Part shown: one piece after another, positions 24,837-34,258 of the stretch
How the letters are laid out: every line of letters begins with the position of its first letter
Position numbering within the stretch: the stretch's first letter is position 1
Assembly: GCF_900603025.1 (NCBI RefSeq)
Contig: NZ_LR026975.1
Location: 2,294,001-2,358,000 of the forward strand
Direction of reading: 5' to 3'
Source: Mycolicibacterium hassiacum DSM 44199
Lineage (GTDB): Bacteria; Actinomycetota; Actinomycetes; Mycobacteriales; Mycobacteriaceae
DNA: 64,000 bases
Program-made: the position numbers and the translations under genes
The notes under the pieces: model-generated
Seen by the model: the letters and a program-made list of their open reading frames with translations, nothing else
Database searches by the model: none
What the model was told of the DNA's origin: nothing

Positions 24837-24951
24837 CCTCCGGGGGCCGCTTCCTGGTGTCCTCCGCCGGCTGACGGGGGTCACGGATCAGCGCCTTGAG
24901 GCTCTGCGGAATGATCGGCCGAAGGTTGAGCAACTCGTGCAGAGCAGCCAT
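24802..24951 (-). CDS. Unrecognised small protein (49 aa) with a strong ribosome binding site
   Basis: I do not recognise this product. It begins [20 protein letters not shown], is proline- and arginine-rich towards the middle, and ends in Cys. Evidence for translation: a near-perfect AAAGGAGG ribosome binding site (24956-24963) at good spacing before ATG 24951, and G/C-rich third codon positions. No signal peptide or membrane segment. Its 3' end overlaps the p55 3' end by 35 nt on the opposite strand. Upstream lies a cluster of palindromes shared with the divergent PfpI-like gene. Could be a leader peptide or a small regulated protein. Confidence 0.55.
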   Translation of the reverse strand: MAALHELLNLRPIIPQSLKALIRDPRQPAEDTRKRPPEVTLMARGLERC

Positions 24952-25027
24952 ATCTCCTCCTTTCGTGCTCAGCCGAGGCCAAATTCCCGTGCTTCGGACT
25001 GATCGGATGACGTCGGGACGGAACTGC

Positions 25028-25061
25028 TGACTACTGTTGACTACTGTCAACCGAACGGTTG
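25028..25061. promoter_or_regulatory. Overlapping direct and inverted repeats, TetR-type operator candidate
   Basis: Within 34 bp there is a 10-bp direct repeat TGACTACTGT (25028-25037 and 25038-25047), an inverted repeat TTGAC-TACT-GTCAA (25037-25050) and a perfect inverted repeat CAACCG-AA-CGGTTG (25048-25061). The last resembles operators of TetR regulators. The cluster lies between two divergent genes (starts 24951 and 25210). A TTGACA-like -35 for the leftward gene overlaps the palindromes. Confidence 0.5.
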
Positions 25062-25209
25062 GTGAGTGGTATTCCGCCAGGCCACTTCGACCGGCGCCGG
25101 ACGTGCCGGTGAGCACCGACACCGGCTCGAGTGTACCCATCGGCCCGCCGCGGTTCGTCCCGCCGGCCGGCGGGTATGCGGGACATCACACGCGAGCAAG
25201 GAGTGCCGA

Positions 25210-25776
25210 ATGGCTGACAGCACCGGCTTGGCCGGCAAGAAGATCGCATTTCTGGTGGCGCCGGAGGGCGCCGAACAGGTCGAGTTGACCGAACCGTGGC
25301 AGGCCGTGCGCCGTGCCGGCGGCACGCCCGAGCTGATCTCCACCGCGGTCGGCAAGGTGCAGGCGTTCAACCACCTCACCCCCGCCGACACCTTCGAGGC
25401 GACGGTGGCGGCCGAGACGGCTTCGGAGTCCGACTACGCCGGCCTGGTGCTGCCCGGCGGGGTGGCCAACCCGGACCTGCTGCGCACCGACGCCGCCGCC
25501 GTCGCGTTCGTCACGGACTTCTTCACGGCGGGAAAACCCGTCGCGGTGATCTGCCACGGCCCCTGGACGCTCATCGAGGCCGGTGTGGTGCACGGCCGCA
25601 CCCTCACCTCGTGGCCGAGCGTGCGGACCGATCTGATCAACGCCGGGGCGAACTGGGTCGATCGGCCGGTCGTCGAATGTTCCCGCGGACCGAACACGCT
25701 GATCTCCAGCCGCAAACCCGACGATCTGCCGGCCTTCGGTGACGCGTTGGTCGCCGCGTTCGCCCGCGACAGCTAG
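25210..25776 (+). CDS. DJ-1/PfpI-family type 1 glutamine amidotransferase-like protein
   Basis: Cytosolic protein of the DJ-1/PfpI superfamily; members act as proteases, deglycases or stress proteins, and the substrate cannot be read from sequence. The 188-aa product has the nucleophile-elbow Cys in VICHGPW (about residue 118), the LVLPGG motif near residue 80 and an N-terminal KIAFLVAPEGAEQVEL. ATG is preceded by AAGGAG at 8 nt. Its stop overlaps the stop of the convergent ribD by three bases. A palindromic operator-like cluster lies 150 nt upstream. Confidence 0.88.
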   Translation: MADSTGLAGKKIAFLVAPEGAEQVELTEPWQAVRRAGGTPELISTAVGKVQAFNHLTPADTFEATVAAETASESDYAGLVLPGGVANPDLLRTDAAAVAFVTDFFTAGKPVAVICHGPWTLIEAGVVHGRTLTSWPSVRTDLINAGANWVDRPVVECSRGPNTLISSRKPDDLPAFGDALVAAFARDS

Positions 25777-26774
25777 GCGGGCACCAGGCTCAGCAGCACG
25801 TCCGGGCCGATCGGGGTGATCTCGTCGTAGCGCCAGCGCTGCGCATGCGCGATCGAGATCACGCCGACGTCGTCGACCGCGGTGATCGGGCCACCCAGCA
25901 GGATCGGCGCGACATAGGCCAGGATGCGGTCGATCACTCCGGCGCGCAGGAACGCCCCGGCCAGCGTCGGCCCGCCCTCGAGCAGGATGTCGGTGCGGTC
26001 GGCCAGCGTCTGCAGCACCTCGTGCGGGTCGTGGGTGCGGATCAGCATGGTCGGCGCGTCGTCGTTCAACACCCTTGCCTCGTGGGGAATCTCACGTTTG
26101 CCGACCACGACCCGCAGGGGTTGGCGCTCGGCCGGCGAACCGTCCGGCCGCCGGGCGGTCAGCAGCGGATCGTCGACCAGCACCGTGCCGGTGCCGACCA
26201 CGATGGCGTCGGCGACCGCACGGCGCCGGTGCACGTCGGCGCGGGCCGCCTCGCTGGTGATCCATTGACTGCTGCCGTCCGGCGCAGCGCTCCGGCCGTC
26301 CACACTTGTCGCGAATTTCCATGTGACATGCGGCTTTCCGGTGCGCTGCTTGTGCAGCCACTCACGCAGCGCACCGCGAGCGACCTCGTCGGCCGCTACC
26401 CCGCCGGTGACCTGAATCCCGGCCTGCGCCAACCGCGCCGCCCCGCCTGCGGCCACCGGGTTGGGATCGGTGACCGCGAACGCGACCGCCGAAACACCCG
26501 CCGCGACAAGCGCATCCACGCACGGCGGGGTACGCCCGTGATGGTTGCAGGGTTCCAGCGTGACCACCGCGGTCCCGCCGACGGCGCGCTGCCCCGCCGC
26601 GTTCAGGGCGACCACCTCGGCGTGCGGGCCACCCGGCGGCTGGGTGGCGCCGACGCCGACCACCGCCCCGTCGCGGTCCAGGATCACCGCGCCGACCGGC
26701 GGATTGGGATACGTGCTGCCCTTGACGGATTCGGCCTGCTCGACGGCCAGCCGCATCGCGGCCTGCAGGTTCAT
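25773..26774 (-). CDS. ribD: Riboflavin biosynthesis deaminase/reductase
   Basis: Bifunctional: deaminates diaminohydroxyphosphoribosylaminopyrimidine, then reduces the ribosyl chain. The 333-aa protein has the zinc deaminase motif HAEV near residue 50 and [11 protein letters not shown] near residue 76, followed by the DHFR-like reductase domain ([16 protein letters not shown]). ATG overlaps the rpe stop (ATGA). Named ribG in M. tuberculosis. Separated from the other rib genes by lprG-p55, as in that species. Confidence 0.95.
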   Translation of the reverse strand: MNLQAAMRLAVEQAESVKGSTYPNPPVGAVILDRDGAVVGVGATQPPGGPHAEVVALNAAGQRAVGGTAVVTLEPCNHHGRTPPCVDALVAAGVSAVAFAVTDPNPVAAGGAARLAQAGIQVTGGVAADEVARGALREWLHKQRTGKPHVTWKFATSVDGRSAAPDGSSQWITSEAARADVHRRRAVADAIVVGTGTVLVDDPLLTARRPDGSPAERQPLRVVVGKREIPHEARVLNDDAPTMLIRTHDPHEVLQTLADRTDILLEGGPTLAGAFLRAGVIDRILAYVAPILLGGPITAVDDVGVISIAHAQRWRYDEITPIGPDVLLSLVPA

Positions 26775-27469
26775 ATCCGCAGATGCCTGGCGGCCGCCGC
26801 GGCCCGGCGCCGCAGCGACTCCACCGCGGCGGCGGGGTCCTCGGCGCTGTACACCGCCGACCCGGCCACGAAGCAGTCCACCCCGGCCTCGGCCGCCTGC
26901 TCGATGGTGTCCGCGTTGATGCCGCCGTCGATCTCGACCAGGACGGTCAGCTCACCCGCGTCGACGAGCCGGCGCACGGTCTCGACCTTCGGCAACACCT
27001 CCGGGATGAACTTCTGCCCACCGAAACCCGGCTCCACCGACATGATCAGCAGCGTGTCGAACTCACGCAGGATCTCCAGGTAGGGCTCGATCGGGGTGCC
27101 GGGCTTGACCGACAGCCCGGCCCGGGCGCCGGCGGCGCGGATGTCGCGGGCCACCCCGACCGGGTTGTCGGTGGCCTCGGCGTGGAAGGTGACGTTGTAG
27201 GCGCCCGCCTCGGCGTAACCCGGTGCCCACCGCTCCGGGTTCTCGATCATCAGGTGGCAGTCCATCGGGATGTCGGTGTGCTTGAGCAGCGACTGCACCA
27301 CCGGCAGGCCGATGGTCAGGTTCGGCACGAAGTGGTTGTCCATCACATCGACGTGCAGCCAATCCGCGTCGCCGACCGCGGCCGCCTCGTCGGCGAGGGT
27401 GGCGAAATCGGCGGACAGGATCGACGGCGCGATCATCGGCCGTCGTTGCTGCTCAGGAGACGCTGCCAT
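26771..27469 (-). CDS. rpe: Ribulose-phosphate 3-epimerase
   Basis: Interconverts ribulose-5-phosphate and xylulose-5-phosphate. The 232-aa product has the TIM-barrel marks [22 protein letters not shown] with metal-binding His/Asp, [11 protein letters not shown] and [10 protein letters not shown] 27469 ([11 protein letters not shown]) lies 6 nt after the rsmB stop; the frame stays open upstream but would run into rsmB. Overlaps ribD. Confidence 0.95.
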   Translation of the reverse strand: MAASPEQQRRPMIAPSILSADFATLADEAAAVGDADWLHVDVMDNHFVPNLTIGLPVVQSLLKHTDIPMDCHLMIENPERWAPGYAEAGAYNVTFHAEATDNPVGVARDIRAAGARAGLSVKPGTPIEPYLEILREFDTLLIMSVEPGFGGQKFIPEVLPKVETVRRLVDAGELTVLVEIDGGINADTIEQAAEAGVDCFVAGSAVYSAEDPAAAVESLRRRAAAAARHLRI

Positions 27470-27474
27470 GGGCC

Positions 27475-28860
27475 TCACCCTACTTTGAGCACGGCGGCGA
27501 ACATCGCATCGGTCCCGTGCCGGTGCGGCCACAGCTGCACGTACGGCCCGTCGCCGAGGTCCGGGACCGGGTTGCGGCCCGCGTTGAACAACGGGCGCGC
27601 GTCCACCGGGGTGACGTTGTGCCGGCGCACCGCGTCGGCGACCACGCCGACGGTCTCGGCCAGATGCGGCGAACAGGTGGCGTACAGCACTACCCCGCCG
27701 GGGCGGGTCAGTGCGATCGCGGCCGCCAGCAGCTCGCGCTGCAGCCGGGTCAGTTGCGGGATGTCGGCCGGGCCGCGCCGCCAGCGGGCCTCCGGCCGGC
27801 GCCGCAGCGCCCCCAGGCCGGTGCAGGGAGCGTCGACCAGCACCCGGTCGAAACCTGGTGGCAGACCGGAGTCGCGGCCGTCCACGCGCACCACCTCGAC
27901 CGGCAGGCCCCGGGTGTTGTGTTCGACCAGATCGGCGCGCCGTTGGGCCGGCTCCACGGCGGTCACCCGTACGTCACCGCCGATCGCGGCCAGCAGCGCG
28001 GTCTTGCCGCCGGGCCCGGCGCACAAATCCAGCCAGCGCCCGCCGTCGGCCCCGTCGAGCTCGGCCAGCGTCAGAGCCCGGGCCACCAGCTGGCTGCCCT
28101 CGTCCTGCACCAGCGCGGCGCCGTCGCGGACCGGCTGCAGCCCGCCCGGATCCCCGCCGGACAGGTAGACCGCGTACGGCGAGTAGCGGCCGACGGTGCC
28201 GCCCACCTGCTCGGCGAGCTGCTCGGCGGTCAGCACCCCGGGCCGCGCCGCCAGGTGCACCGCCGGGCGCTCGTCGTCGCTTTCCAGCAGCGCCTCCAGT
28301 TCGTGGGCCCGGGAGCCGAGCGCATCGGCGAACGCCTGCGCGATCCAGCGCGGGTGGGCGTGCACGAACGCCAGATGACCGATCGGGTCGGCGCTCTTGT
28401 CCGGGGCGAGCTCAGCGATCCACGACGCCGCATCGCGCCGGGCGATGGTGCGCAGCACGGCGTTGACGAAACCTGCCCGGGCCGAATCGAATTGGATTGC
28501 CGCCTGCTCGACCGTGGTGGACACCGCGGCGTGCTCCTCGACCCGGGTGTAGAGCAGCTGGTAGGCGCCGAGCCGCAGCAGGTCCAGCAGCACCGGATGG
28601 ATCTTGTCGGTCGGCCGGCCCGCCGCCGCGGCGATGACGGCGTCCAGCAGACCCCGCACCCGGCAGGTTCCGTAGGTCAGCTCGGTGGCGAACGCCGCGT
28701 CGCGGCCGGTGATCTCGCGCTCCCGCAGCAGCGCCGGCAACGCGAGGTTGGCGTAGGCGTCGCGTTCCGAGACGGCGCGCAACACGTCGAACGCCGCGCG
28801 CCGGGCCGGGTCCAACGGCTTGCGGCGCTGCGTTCTGCTCTTGTTGCCCGGCTTGCTCAT
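27475..28860 (-). CDS. rsmB: 16S rRNA (cytosine-5) methyltransferase RsmB/Fmu
   Basis: SAM-dependent m5C methyltransferase acting on 16S rRNA. The 461 residues have an N-terminal NusB-like RNA-binding domain (about 18-150) and a C-terminal Rossmann domain with the SAM loop [13 protein letters not shown], the catalytic-cycle [19 protein letters not shown] and the second cysteine in [11 protein letters not shown] overlaps the fmt stop (ATGA). Confidence 0.95.
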   Translation of the reverse strand: MSKPGNKSRTQRRKPLDPARRAAFDVLRAVSERDAYANLALPALLREREITGRDAAFATELTYGTCRVRGLLDAVIAAAAGRPTDKIHPVLLDLLRLGAYQLLYTRVEEHAAVSTTVEQAAIQFDSARAGFVNAVLRTIARRDAASWIAELAPDKSADPIGHLAFVHAHPRWIAQAFADALGSRAHELEALLESDDERPAVHLAARPGVLTAEQLAEQVGGTVGRYSPYAVYLSGGDPGGLQPVRDGAALVQDEGSQLVARALTLAELDGADGGRWLDLCAGPGGKTALLAAIGGDVRVTAVEPAQRRADLVEHNTRGLPVEVVRVDGRDSGLPPGFDRVLVDAPCTGLGALRRRPEARWRRGPADIPQLTRLQRELLAAAIALTRPGGVVLYATCSPHLAETVGVVADAVRRHNVTPVDARPLFNAGRNPVPDLGDGPYVQLWPHRHGTDAMFAAVLKVG

Positions 28861-29786
28861 TCGGCCCGCGCGTTCTCGTCGAGTCGGGCGCCGCGGGCCC
28901 AGTCCGCGGCGCTCATCGCCTTCTTGCCGGGCGCCTGGACGGTGCCCAGCAGCACCGGTGCGGATCCGGTGCCGATCCGCACCGCCTTGCGGGTGATTTC
29001 GATCTTCCCGGGCGGCAAGGGATCCGACGACTCGTCGATAGTCACCGGGCCGAGCTTGACCCGCAGGTCGCCGATCATCGTCCAGGCGCCGGGACTGGGG
29101 GTGTAGGCACGGATCCGCCGCTCGATGACGTGCGCCGGCAGGTCCCAGCGGACGCGGGCCTGCTCGACGGTCACCTTGGGCGCGAGGCTGACCCCCTCGG
29201 TGGACTGCGGCACCGGGGTCAGGGTCCCGTCGGCGATGCCGTCGATGGTGGCCAGCAGCAGATCCGCCCCGGACTCGGCCAGCCGGGCCAGCAGATCCCC
29301 GGCGGTGTCGGTGGGTCGCACGGCCTCGGTGACCACGCCGTAGACCGGCCCGGCGTCCAGCTCCCGCACGATCCGGAAGGTCGTCGCCCCGGTCACCGTG
29401 TCACCCGCGGCGATGGCCGCCTGCACCGGGGCGGCGCCGCGCCAGGCCGGCAGTACCGAGAAGTGCAGGTTGATCCAACCGTGCGGGGGCACCGCGAGCA
29501 GTTCCTCGCTCAGCAGCGCGCCGTAGGCCACCACCGCGCAGCAGTCCGGTGCGAGCTCGGTGAGCTCGGCGACGAACTCCGGCGAATTGGGCTTGGCCGG
29601 GCGAAGCACCGGGATGCCGTGTTCGAGGGCGAACCGCGCCACCGGGGAGGGGGCCGGTTTGCCGCGCCGGCCCGCGGCGGCGTCGGGGCGGGTCAGGACC
29701 GCGATCACCTCATGGCGCGGGGAGTCGAGGAGCCGTCGCAGCGACGGGATGGCGGGCTCCGGGGTGCCGGCGAACACGAGACGCAC
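28857..29786 (-). CDS. fmt: Methionyl-tRNA formyltransferase
   Basis: Formylates initiator Met-tRNA using 10-formyl-THF. The 309-aa product has the N-terminal [11 protein letters not shown], the loop [13 protein letters not shown], and the catalytic-region [16 protein letters not shown] with Asn-His-Asp context. GTG start. Coupled to rsmB downstream. Confidence 0.96.
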   Translation of the reverse strand: MRLVFAGTPEPAIPSLRRLLDSPRHEVIAVLTRPDAAAGRRGKPAPSPVARFALEHGIPVLRPAKPNSPEFVAELTELAPDCCAVVAYGALLSEELLAVPPHGWINLHFSVLPAWRGAAPVQAAIAAGDTVTGATTFRIVRELDAGPVYGVVTEAVRPTDTAGDLLARLAESGADLLLATIDGIADGTLTPVPQSTEGVSLAPKVTVEQARVRWDLPAHVIERRIRAYTPSPGAWTMIGDLRVKLGPVTIDESSDPLPPGKIEITRKAVRIGTGSAPVLLGTVQAPGKKAMSAADWARGARLDENARAE

Positions 29787-29813
29787 CGCGCCAGTGTAGA
29801 AGCCGGCCGGTGC

Positions 29814-30350
29814 TCATCGCGGGGTCTGGTAGTACTCCCGCTGGGACACCCCGGTGAACGGCGCCACGAACATCCACGGGATGCTGCCCAGCAGCCCGTT
29901 GAGGGTGGCGACCGCGTCGTTGTAGTACTGCCGGGCGAACGCGAGTTTGTTCTCGGTGTCGGACAGGCTGTGCTGCAGTTGCAGGAAGTTCTGCGACGAT
30001 GCCAGCTGCGGGTAGTGCTGGCCGAGCGCGAGCAGCGGCGCCAGCGCGTGGGTGAGTTCCCGGTCGGCGGCGCTGCGCTGCGCCACCGAGGATCCGTGGG
30101 TGGCCGCGGCGATCGCCGCGCGGGCGTTGGTGACGTTGTCCAGGATCGCCTTCTCGTGCGCCGCGAACGTCTGCACGGTCTGCACCAGGCTGGGGATCAG
30201 CGAGGCGCGGCGGGTCAACTCCACGTCGATGCCCGACAACGCCTCGTCGACGCGCACCGACGCGGCCCGGATCCGGTTGTAGCCGGTGACGAAGACCACC
30301 AGCGCCAGCAGCACCAGGGCCAGCACGACGATGAGTGCGACGGTTACCAC
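29814..30350 (-). CDS. LemA family protein
   Basis: LemA proteins are small membrane-anchored helical proteins of uncertain role. The 178 residues have one N-terminal membrane helix (about 4-22) then the LemA domain with YNRIRAASVRVDEALSGIDV and NFLQLQHSLSDTENKLAFAR. The GTG start lies inside the last codons of the upstream DUF2207 gene, whose final GGA-GGA-GGT glycine codons form its ribosome binding site. LemA and DUF2207 genes are commonly paired. Confidence 0.9.
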   Translation of the reverse strand: MVTVALIVVLALVLLALVVFVTGYNRIRAASVRVDEALSGIDVELTRRASLIPSLVQTVQTFAAHEKAILDNVTNARAAIAAATHGSSVAQRSAADRELTHALAPLLALGQHYPQLASSQNFLQLQHSLSDTENKLAFARQYYNDAVATLNGLLGSIPWMFVAPFTGVSQREYYQTPR

Positions 30351-32149
30351 GAACCTCCTCCTCCCCCGCCACCGCCGCCGCCTCCGCCGCCACCGCCACC
30401 ACCGCCGCCGCCACTGCTGGACGACTGCGATGCGCTGTAGGCGCTGATCGACGACGACAAGGCGGATTCGAAACTGTCAACGGGCGACGAGCCGCCCCCG
30501 AAGAACGAGGACGACGAGCTGTCCGACGAGGACCCGATCCAATCCGGTTGCGGGGCTTTGGCTCCGGTCGCAGCTTCGTACTTCTTGGCCCAGGCCGCGG
30601 CCGCGCCGGCCGCCACCGCGAACGGGATGTAGGCCAGGTACAGGTCCTTGCGGGCCGCGAAATCGAACCGCGCCTCGGCCGAGTCGGTGGTCAGCATCCG
30701 GTGGAATCCGCCTGCCCGAGACCACAATTCGCGACCCTTGGGGGTGCGCCGGGTACCCACACCGGGCTGCCAGGCCCCGGTCGAGAACAAAAAGAACGCC
30801 GCGAACGGCAGTGCCCACATCGTCACCGGGAAGAACCACCGGAAGAACGCGCACACCATAAGCCCGAAGGCGATCGCGTTGGCGGTGCGCACCCACAACT
30901 CGCGGTGGCGTCGCACCAGCAGCCCGTCGCCCAGCGCCCAGTTGCGTACCGCCCCCGACATATCGTCCTTGGCCCGGGCGAGCCGCTCCCCCGCCTTCGC
31001 CGTGCCGTCGGCGTCGAACACGCCGCCGGGACGCGTCACCCGCAGCGCCGAACCGACCGCGACGGCGACGGGATCGGCGTCGGCCCACTGACCCTGGTCG
31101 GCACGGCCGGTGATGCGCCAGTGTTTGCGGTTGATCTGGCGCAGCTGCACCAGACCGCGCTCGGCCAGATGGAACAGCGTGGCGGTGAGCCCGGCGCGCG
31201 GCACCGCCTCGGTGCGGATGTATTCCAACTGCACCGGCCCGAGCCCGTCCGGCGGCGCGTACTGCAGCGGAAACCCGGGCTCGGGCTCTTTGGTGGTGCG
31301 GTACCACAGCGCGGCCACCACCGCCGCCAGCACGGTGAGCACCCCCACCAGCGCGACCATCGGAACCGACCGTCCCAGAACGCGATCCCAGGCGTGGTCC
31401 CACGGCAGTTCGGTGCGCGGCGGGGTGGGGACGTCGACACCGGCGCGGACGGTGACCGGCGTGTGCGGCGGCAGGTCCGTGGCGCGGATCTCGATCCGGC
31501 GGCCGTCGACATTCAACTCCGGGCAGGGCCGGCCCACCCCGGATCCCACCGAGCACTGCACCCGGCCGATCTCACCGGGCAGGGCCACCGAGATGTCGGC
31601 CCGGCGGATGTGGTTGTTCCACGCCGGCGCGATGACGTTCCAGTAGAACACCGACGGCGAACCGGTGTCGGGACCGGTGGAGCCGGCGAACGTGCGGTCG
31701 GCGCCGGTGGTCCCGGGGTCGAGCACCCCGTCGATGGTGTAGCGGATCTCGAAGACATGGGTGCCGGGGGTAAGATACCGGTCCGGATCGCCGATCTTGG
31801 CGACGCGGTACCGTTCGGCGCCCTCCCAGAGCATCGAGTAGGTCGCCGGTCGCCCGTCCAGCGTGATCGAGGTGATCTCCGGAATCTGGCGTACCCGAGG
31901 ATCATTGGGGTTGTCGATCGCCCAGTACCGGAAGATCCCGTGCCGGCCCGGCGGGAACTCGGCCTCGATGCGCTCCACCGCGTCGAGCCGGCCCCCCGCG
32001 CTGACGATGAAGTCGACGTCGTAGCGGCTGAACACCACCGGGTCCGAGACGGCGTCGGACGATCCGGTGTGCGGGCGCAGCACCAGTGGCCAGAGCACCC
32101 CGACCGCGAGCAGGATCACCACGAACGGCATCGTGAGCAGTCGCCGCAC
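30344..32149 (-). CDS. DUF2207 membrane protein with a 20-residue poly-glycine tail
   Basis: The 601 residues have an N-terminal signal/anchor helix, an extracytoplasmic DUF2207 region (about 30-235), a membrane helix near 260, a cytoplasmic segment, two more hydrophobic helices near 410-440, and a C-terminal Ser-rich tract followed by 20 consecutive glycines and Ser-Trp. The glycine codons are mixed (GGC, GGT, GGA, GGG), so the tract is not a simple DNA slippage run. GTG start with GAGGAG 5 nt upstream. Function unknown; its pairing with LemA suggests a common membrane complex. Confidence 0.88.
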   Translation of the reverse strand: MRRLLTMPFVVILLAVGVLWPLVLRPHTGSSDAVSDPVVFSRYDVDFIVSAGGRLDAVERIEAEFPPGRHGIFRYWAIDNPNDPRVRQIPEITSITLDGRPATYSMLWEGAERYRVAKIGDPDRYLTPGTHVFEIRYTIDGVLDPGTTGADRTFAGSTGPDTGSPSVFYWNVIAPAWNNHIRRADISVALPGEIGRVQCSVGSGVGRPCPELNVDGRRIEIRATDLPPHTPVTVRAGVDVPTPPRTELPWDHAWDRVLGRSVPMVALVGVLTVLAAVVAALWYRTTKEPEPGFPLQYAPPDGLGPVQLEYIRTEAVPRAGLTATLFHLAERGLVQLRQINRKHWRITGRADQGQWADADPVAVAVGSALRVTRPGGVFDADGTAKAGERLARAKDDMSGAVRNWALGDGLLVRRHRELWVRTANAIAFGLMVCAFFRWFFPVTMWALPFAAFFLFSTGAWQPGVGTRRTPKGRELWSRAGGFHRMLTTDSAEARFDFAARKDLYLAYIPFAVAAGAAAAWAKKYEAATGAKAPQPDWIGSSSDSSSSSFFGGGSSPVDSFESALSSSISAYSASQSSSSGGGGGGGGGGGGGGGGGGGGSW

Positions 32150-32183
32150 ACCCGCTCCTCTCTCGGCGTGTCCGCCGCGCCGG

Positions 32184-32246
32184 GATCAGCCTCGGGGGGA
32201 TCAGCCCCGACCGATCAGCCCCGATCGATCAGCCCCGACCGATCAG
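32184..32246. repeat. Short tandem repeat, 14-bp period, around GATCAGCCCCGACC
   Basis: GATCAG occurs at 32184, 32199, 32213, 32227 and 32241, i.e. spacings 15, 14, 14 and 14. The units between are near-identical CCCCGA(C/T)C. The last unit contains the priA stop codon, and the array ends 35 nt before the DUF2207 start, so it fills the gap between the two genes. Confidence 0.85.
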
Positions 32247-34249
32247 CCTATGTGCAATGGATCGATTTGCACGCGAACCGGTTGCTGATCGCGCCGGGCG
32301 CTGAGCACGCCGGTGGCCCGGCGCAGCGCCGCGGCCAGTGCCAGGCCCCGGTCCCGCGGCACCCGCACCAGCATCCGGTGCACCGGCCCCTCGGCGGGCA
32401 CCCCGGGCGGGCGGCGGGCCCCCAGCGGCAGGTCCACCGGGCCCAGCAGTTCGGCGCCGTCGGGCAGTTCGGCGGCATCCAACAGGGCGTGCACCGACTC
32501 CAGCGCGCCGTCGATCGCGGCCATGTGCACCGCCGGCGGCAGCCCGACCTCGGCGCGGGCGTCGAGTTCGCCCTCGGCGTGGCCCACCGGATCCCACCGC
32601 ACCAACGCCTGCACCGTCGGGATGACCGACTCCGCCACCACCGCGACCACCCCGCCGTCGGCGCGGCTGCGCACCAGTGCGGCGGCGGCCATCCAGCGGC
32701 GCAGCGCGTCCTCGGCCGCCCGCAGGTCCTGCCGGCCCAGCAGCGCCCAGCCGTCGAGCAGCAGCGCCGCCCCGTAGCCCTCGGCGGCCACCGGCTCCGC
32801 GCCGGGGGTGGCGACCACCAGCGCGGGCCGAGCGGGCACGGCGGCGACCACGGTGTCGCCACCGGAGGTGATGACCGTGGTGCCGGGGAACGCCCGGCCG
32901 AGTTCCTCGGCGGTGCGCCGGGCGCCCACGACGACCGCACGCACCGCGTCCGAACCGCAGCGGGTGCAGCGCGGGGTGCGTTCGGTGCGGCCGCACCACC
33001 GGCACAGCACGCCCGCGGTGTCGCGGTCGGGCAGCGACAGCGGGCCGGTGCAGTGCCGGCAGCGGGCCACCGTCCGGCACCGGGCGCAGGCCAGCGCGGG
33101 GACGTAGCCGCGGCGCGGAACCTGCACCAGCACCGGCGCACCGGCGTCGAGCGCGGAGCGGGCGGCCCGCAGCGCCATCGACGGCAGCCGTGCGGTGCGG
33201 GCCGCCGGGTCGCGTTCCTGCTGGTAGCCGCTGTCCTCGACGGCGACGACCCGGGGCGCGCGGGCCCGCACCACCGCGCGGGCGGCGACCAGGTCGTGGG
33301 CCCACTTGGTGCGCACCAGCGCCTGGGCCTCGGCGGTGCGGGCGTAGCCGCCGATCAGCGCCGCACACCGCACCTGATGGGCGCGCAGCATCGCCACGTC
33401 GCGCGCGTGCGGGTACGGCGCGCGGGGTTCGGCGAGGGTGTCGTCGCCGTCGTCCCACACCATCACCAGGCCCAGGTCGGCCACCGGCGCGAACACCGCG
33501 CTGCGGGTCCCGATCACCAGCCGGGCGTGCCCGCGCAGCACCGACAGCCAGCGCCGGTAACGCTCCGACGGGCCGAGCCCGGCCGACAACGCCACCACCG
33601 CGGACTCGGCGACCAGGGCGCGGGCGGCAGCGTGGACGGCGTCGACGTCGCGCTGGTCCGGCACGATGATCAGTGCCCCGCGGCCGGCCGCGACCGTCTC
33701 CGCGGCGGCCTCGGCGAGCCGTTCGGGCCACCGCTCGCCGGGCAGGGCCTGCCACACCGCCCGCGCGGCGCGCCCGTCGCGCAACGCCGCCAGGTACTGT
33801 TCGCCGCGGTTGTAGGCCGCCCACCCGCTGACATCGACCGGTCGCACGGTCACCGGCGGCCCGGGCGGGTCGGGGAAGGTTTTCTCGGTGGCCGCGTGGC
33901 GCGGCGGCACCGCCAGGCGCAGCACGTCGGCGCGGGTGCCGGCGTAGCGGGCGGCCACCGCGTCGACGAGCCGGCGCACCTCGGGGGTCAGCACGCGCTC
34001 GTCGGACACCACCCGGTCCAGCCAGCCGAGCTTGCCGACATGGTCGGTGTCCGAACGTCTTTCGAGAATGAATCCGTCGACCAGCCGGCCGTGGAACCGG
34101 ATCCGCACCCGCACCCCGGGCTGGGCGGCGTCGGACTGTTCGGCCGCGACCAGGTAGTCGAACTCCCGGTCCAGATGCGGCACGGTCAGCAGAGGCAGCA
34201 CCCGCGCGATGGGCTCGTGCTCGGCCTGCTGCCGCTGGGTGGACACCAC
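32243..34249 (-). CDS. priA: PriA-like primosomal protein N', helicase motifs degenerate
   Basis: PriA restarts stalled replication forks. The 668-aa protein keeps the N-terminal DNA-binding part and the eight cysteines of the zinc-binding region (CARCRTVARCRHC and CRWCG, CTRCG, about residues 390-440). The Walker A region reads around QALPGERWPERL with no GKT/S, and the DEAH box region reads DDGDDTL, so ATPase activity is unlikely. This is known for actinobacterial PriA and is probably ancestral there. Two GTG codons at 34249 and 34246 are possible starts. It lies 9 nt after the YhhN gene. Confidence 0.87.
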   Translation of the reverse strand: MVSTQRQQAEHEPIARVLPLLTVPHLDREFDYLVAAEQSDAAQPGVRVRIRFHGRLVDGFILERRSDTDHVGKLGWLDRVVSDERVLTPEVRRLVDAVAARYAGTRADVLRLAVPPRHAATEKTFPDPPGPPVTVRPVDVSGWAAYNRGEQYLAALRDGRAARAVWQALPGERWPERLAEAAAETVAAGRGALIIVPDQRDVDAVHAAARALVAESAVVALSAGLGPSERYRRWLSVLRGHARLVIGTRSAVFAPVADLGLVMVWDDGDDTLAEPRAPYPHARDVAMLRAHQVRCAALIGGYARTAEAQALVRTKWAHDLVAARAVVRARAPRVVAVEDSGYQQERDPAARTARLPSMALRAARSALDAGAPVLVQVPRRGYVPALACARCRTVARCRHCTGPLSLPDRDTAGVLCRWCGRTERTPRCTRCGSDAVRAVVVGARRTAEELGRAFPGTTVITSGGDTVVAAVPARPALVVATPGAEPVAAEGYGAALLLDGWALLGRQDLRAAEDALRRWMAAAALVRSRADGGVVAVVAESVIPTVQALVRWDPVGHAEGELDARAEVGLPPAVHMAAIDGALESVHALLDAAELPDGAELLGPVDLPLGARRPPGVPAEGPVHRMLVRVPRDRGLALAAALRRATGVLSARRDQQPVRVQIDPLHIG

Positions 34250-34258
34250 GGCGGGCGC

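Noticed and set aside
30353..30412. GGC/GGT-rich run as a CRISPR or microsatellite
   Set aside because: It encodes the glycine tail of the DUF2207 protein with mixed codons; no spacer-repeat pattern.
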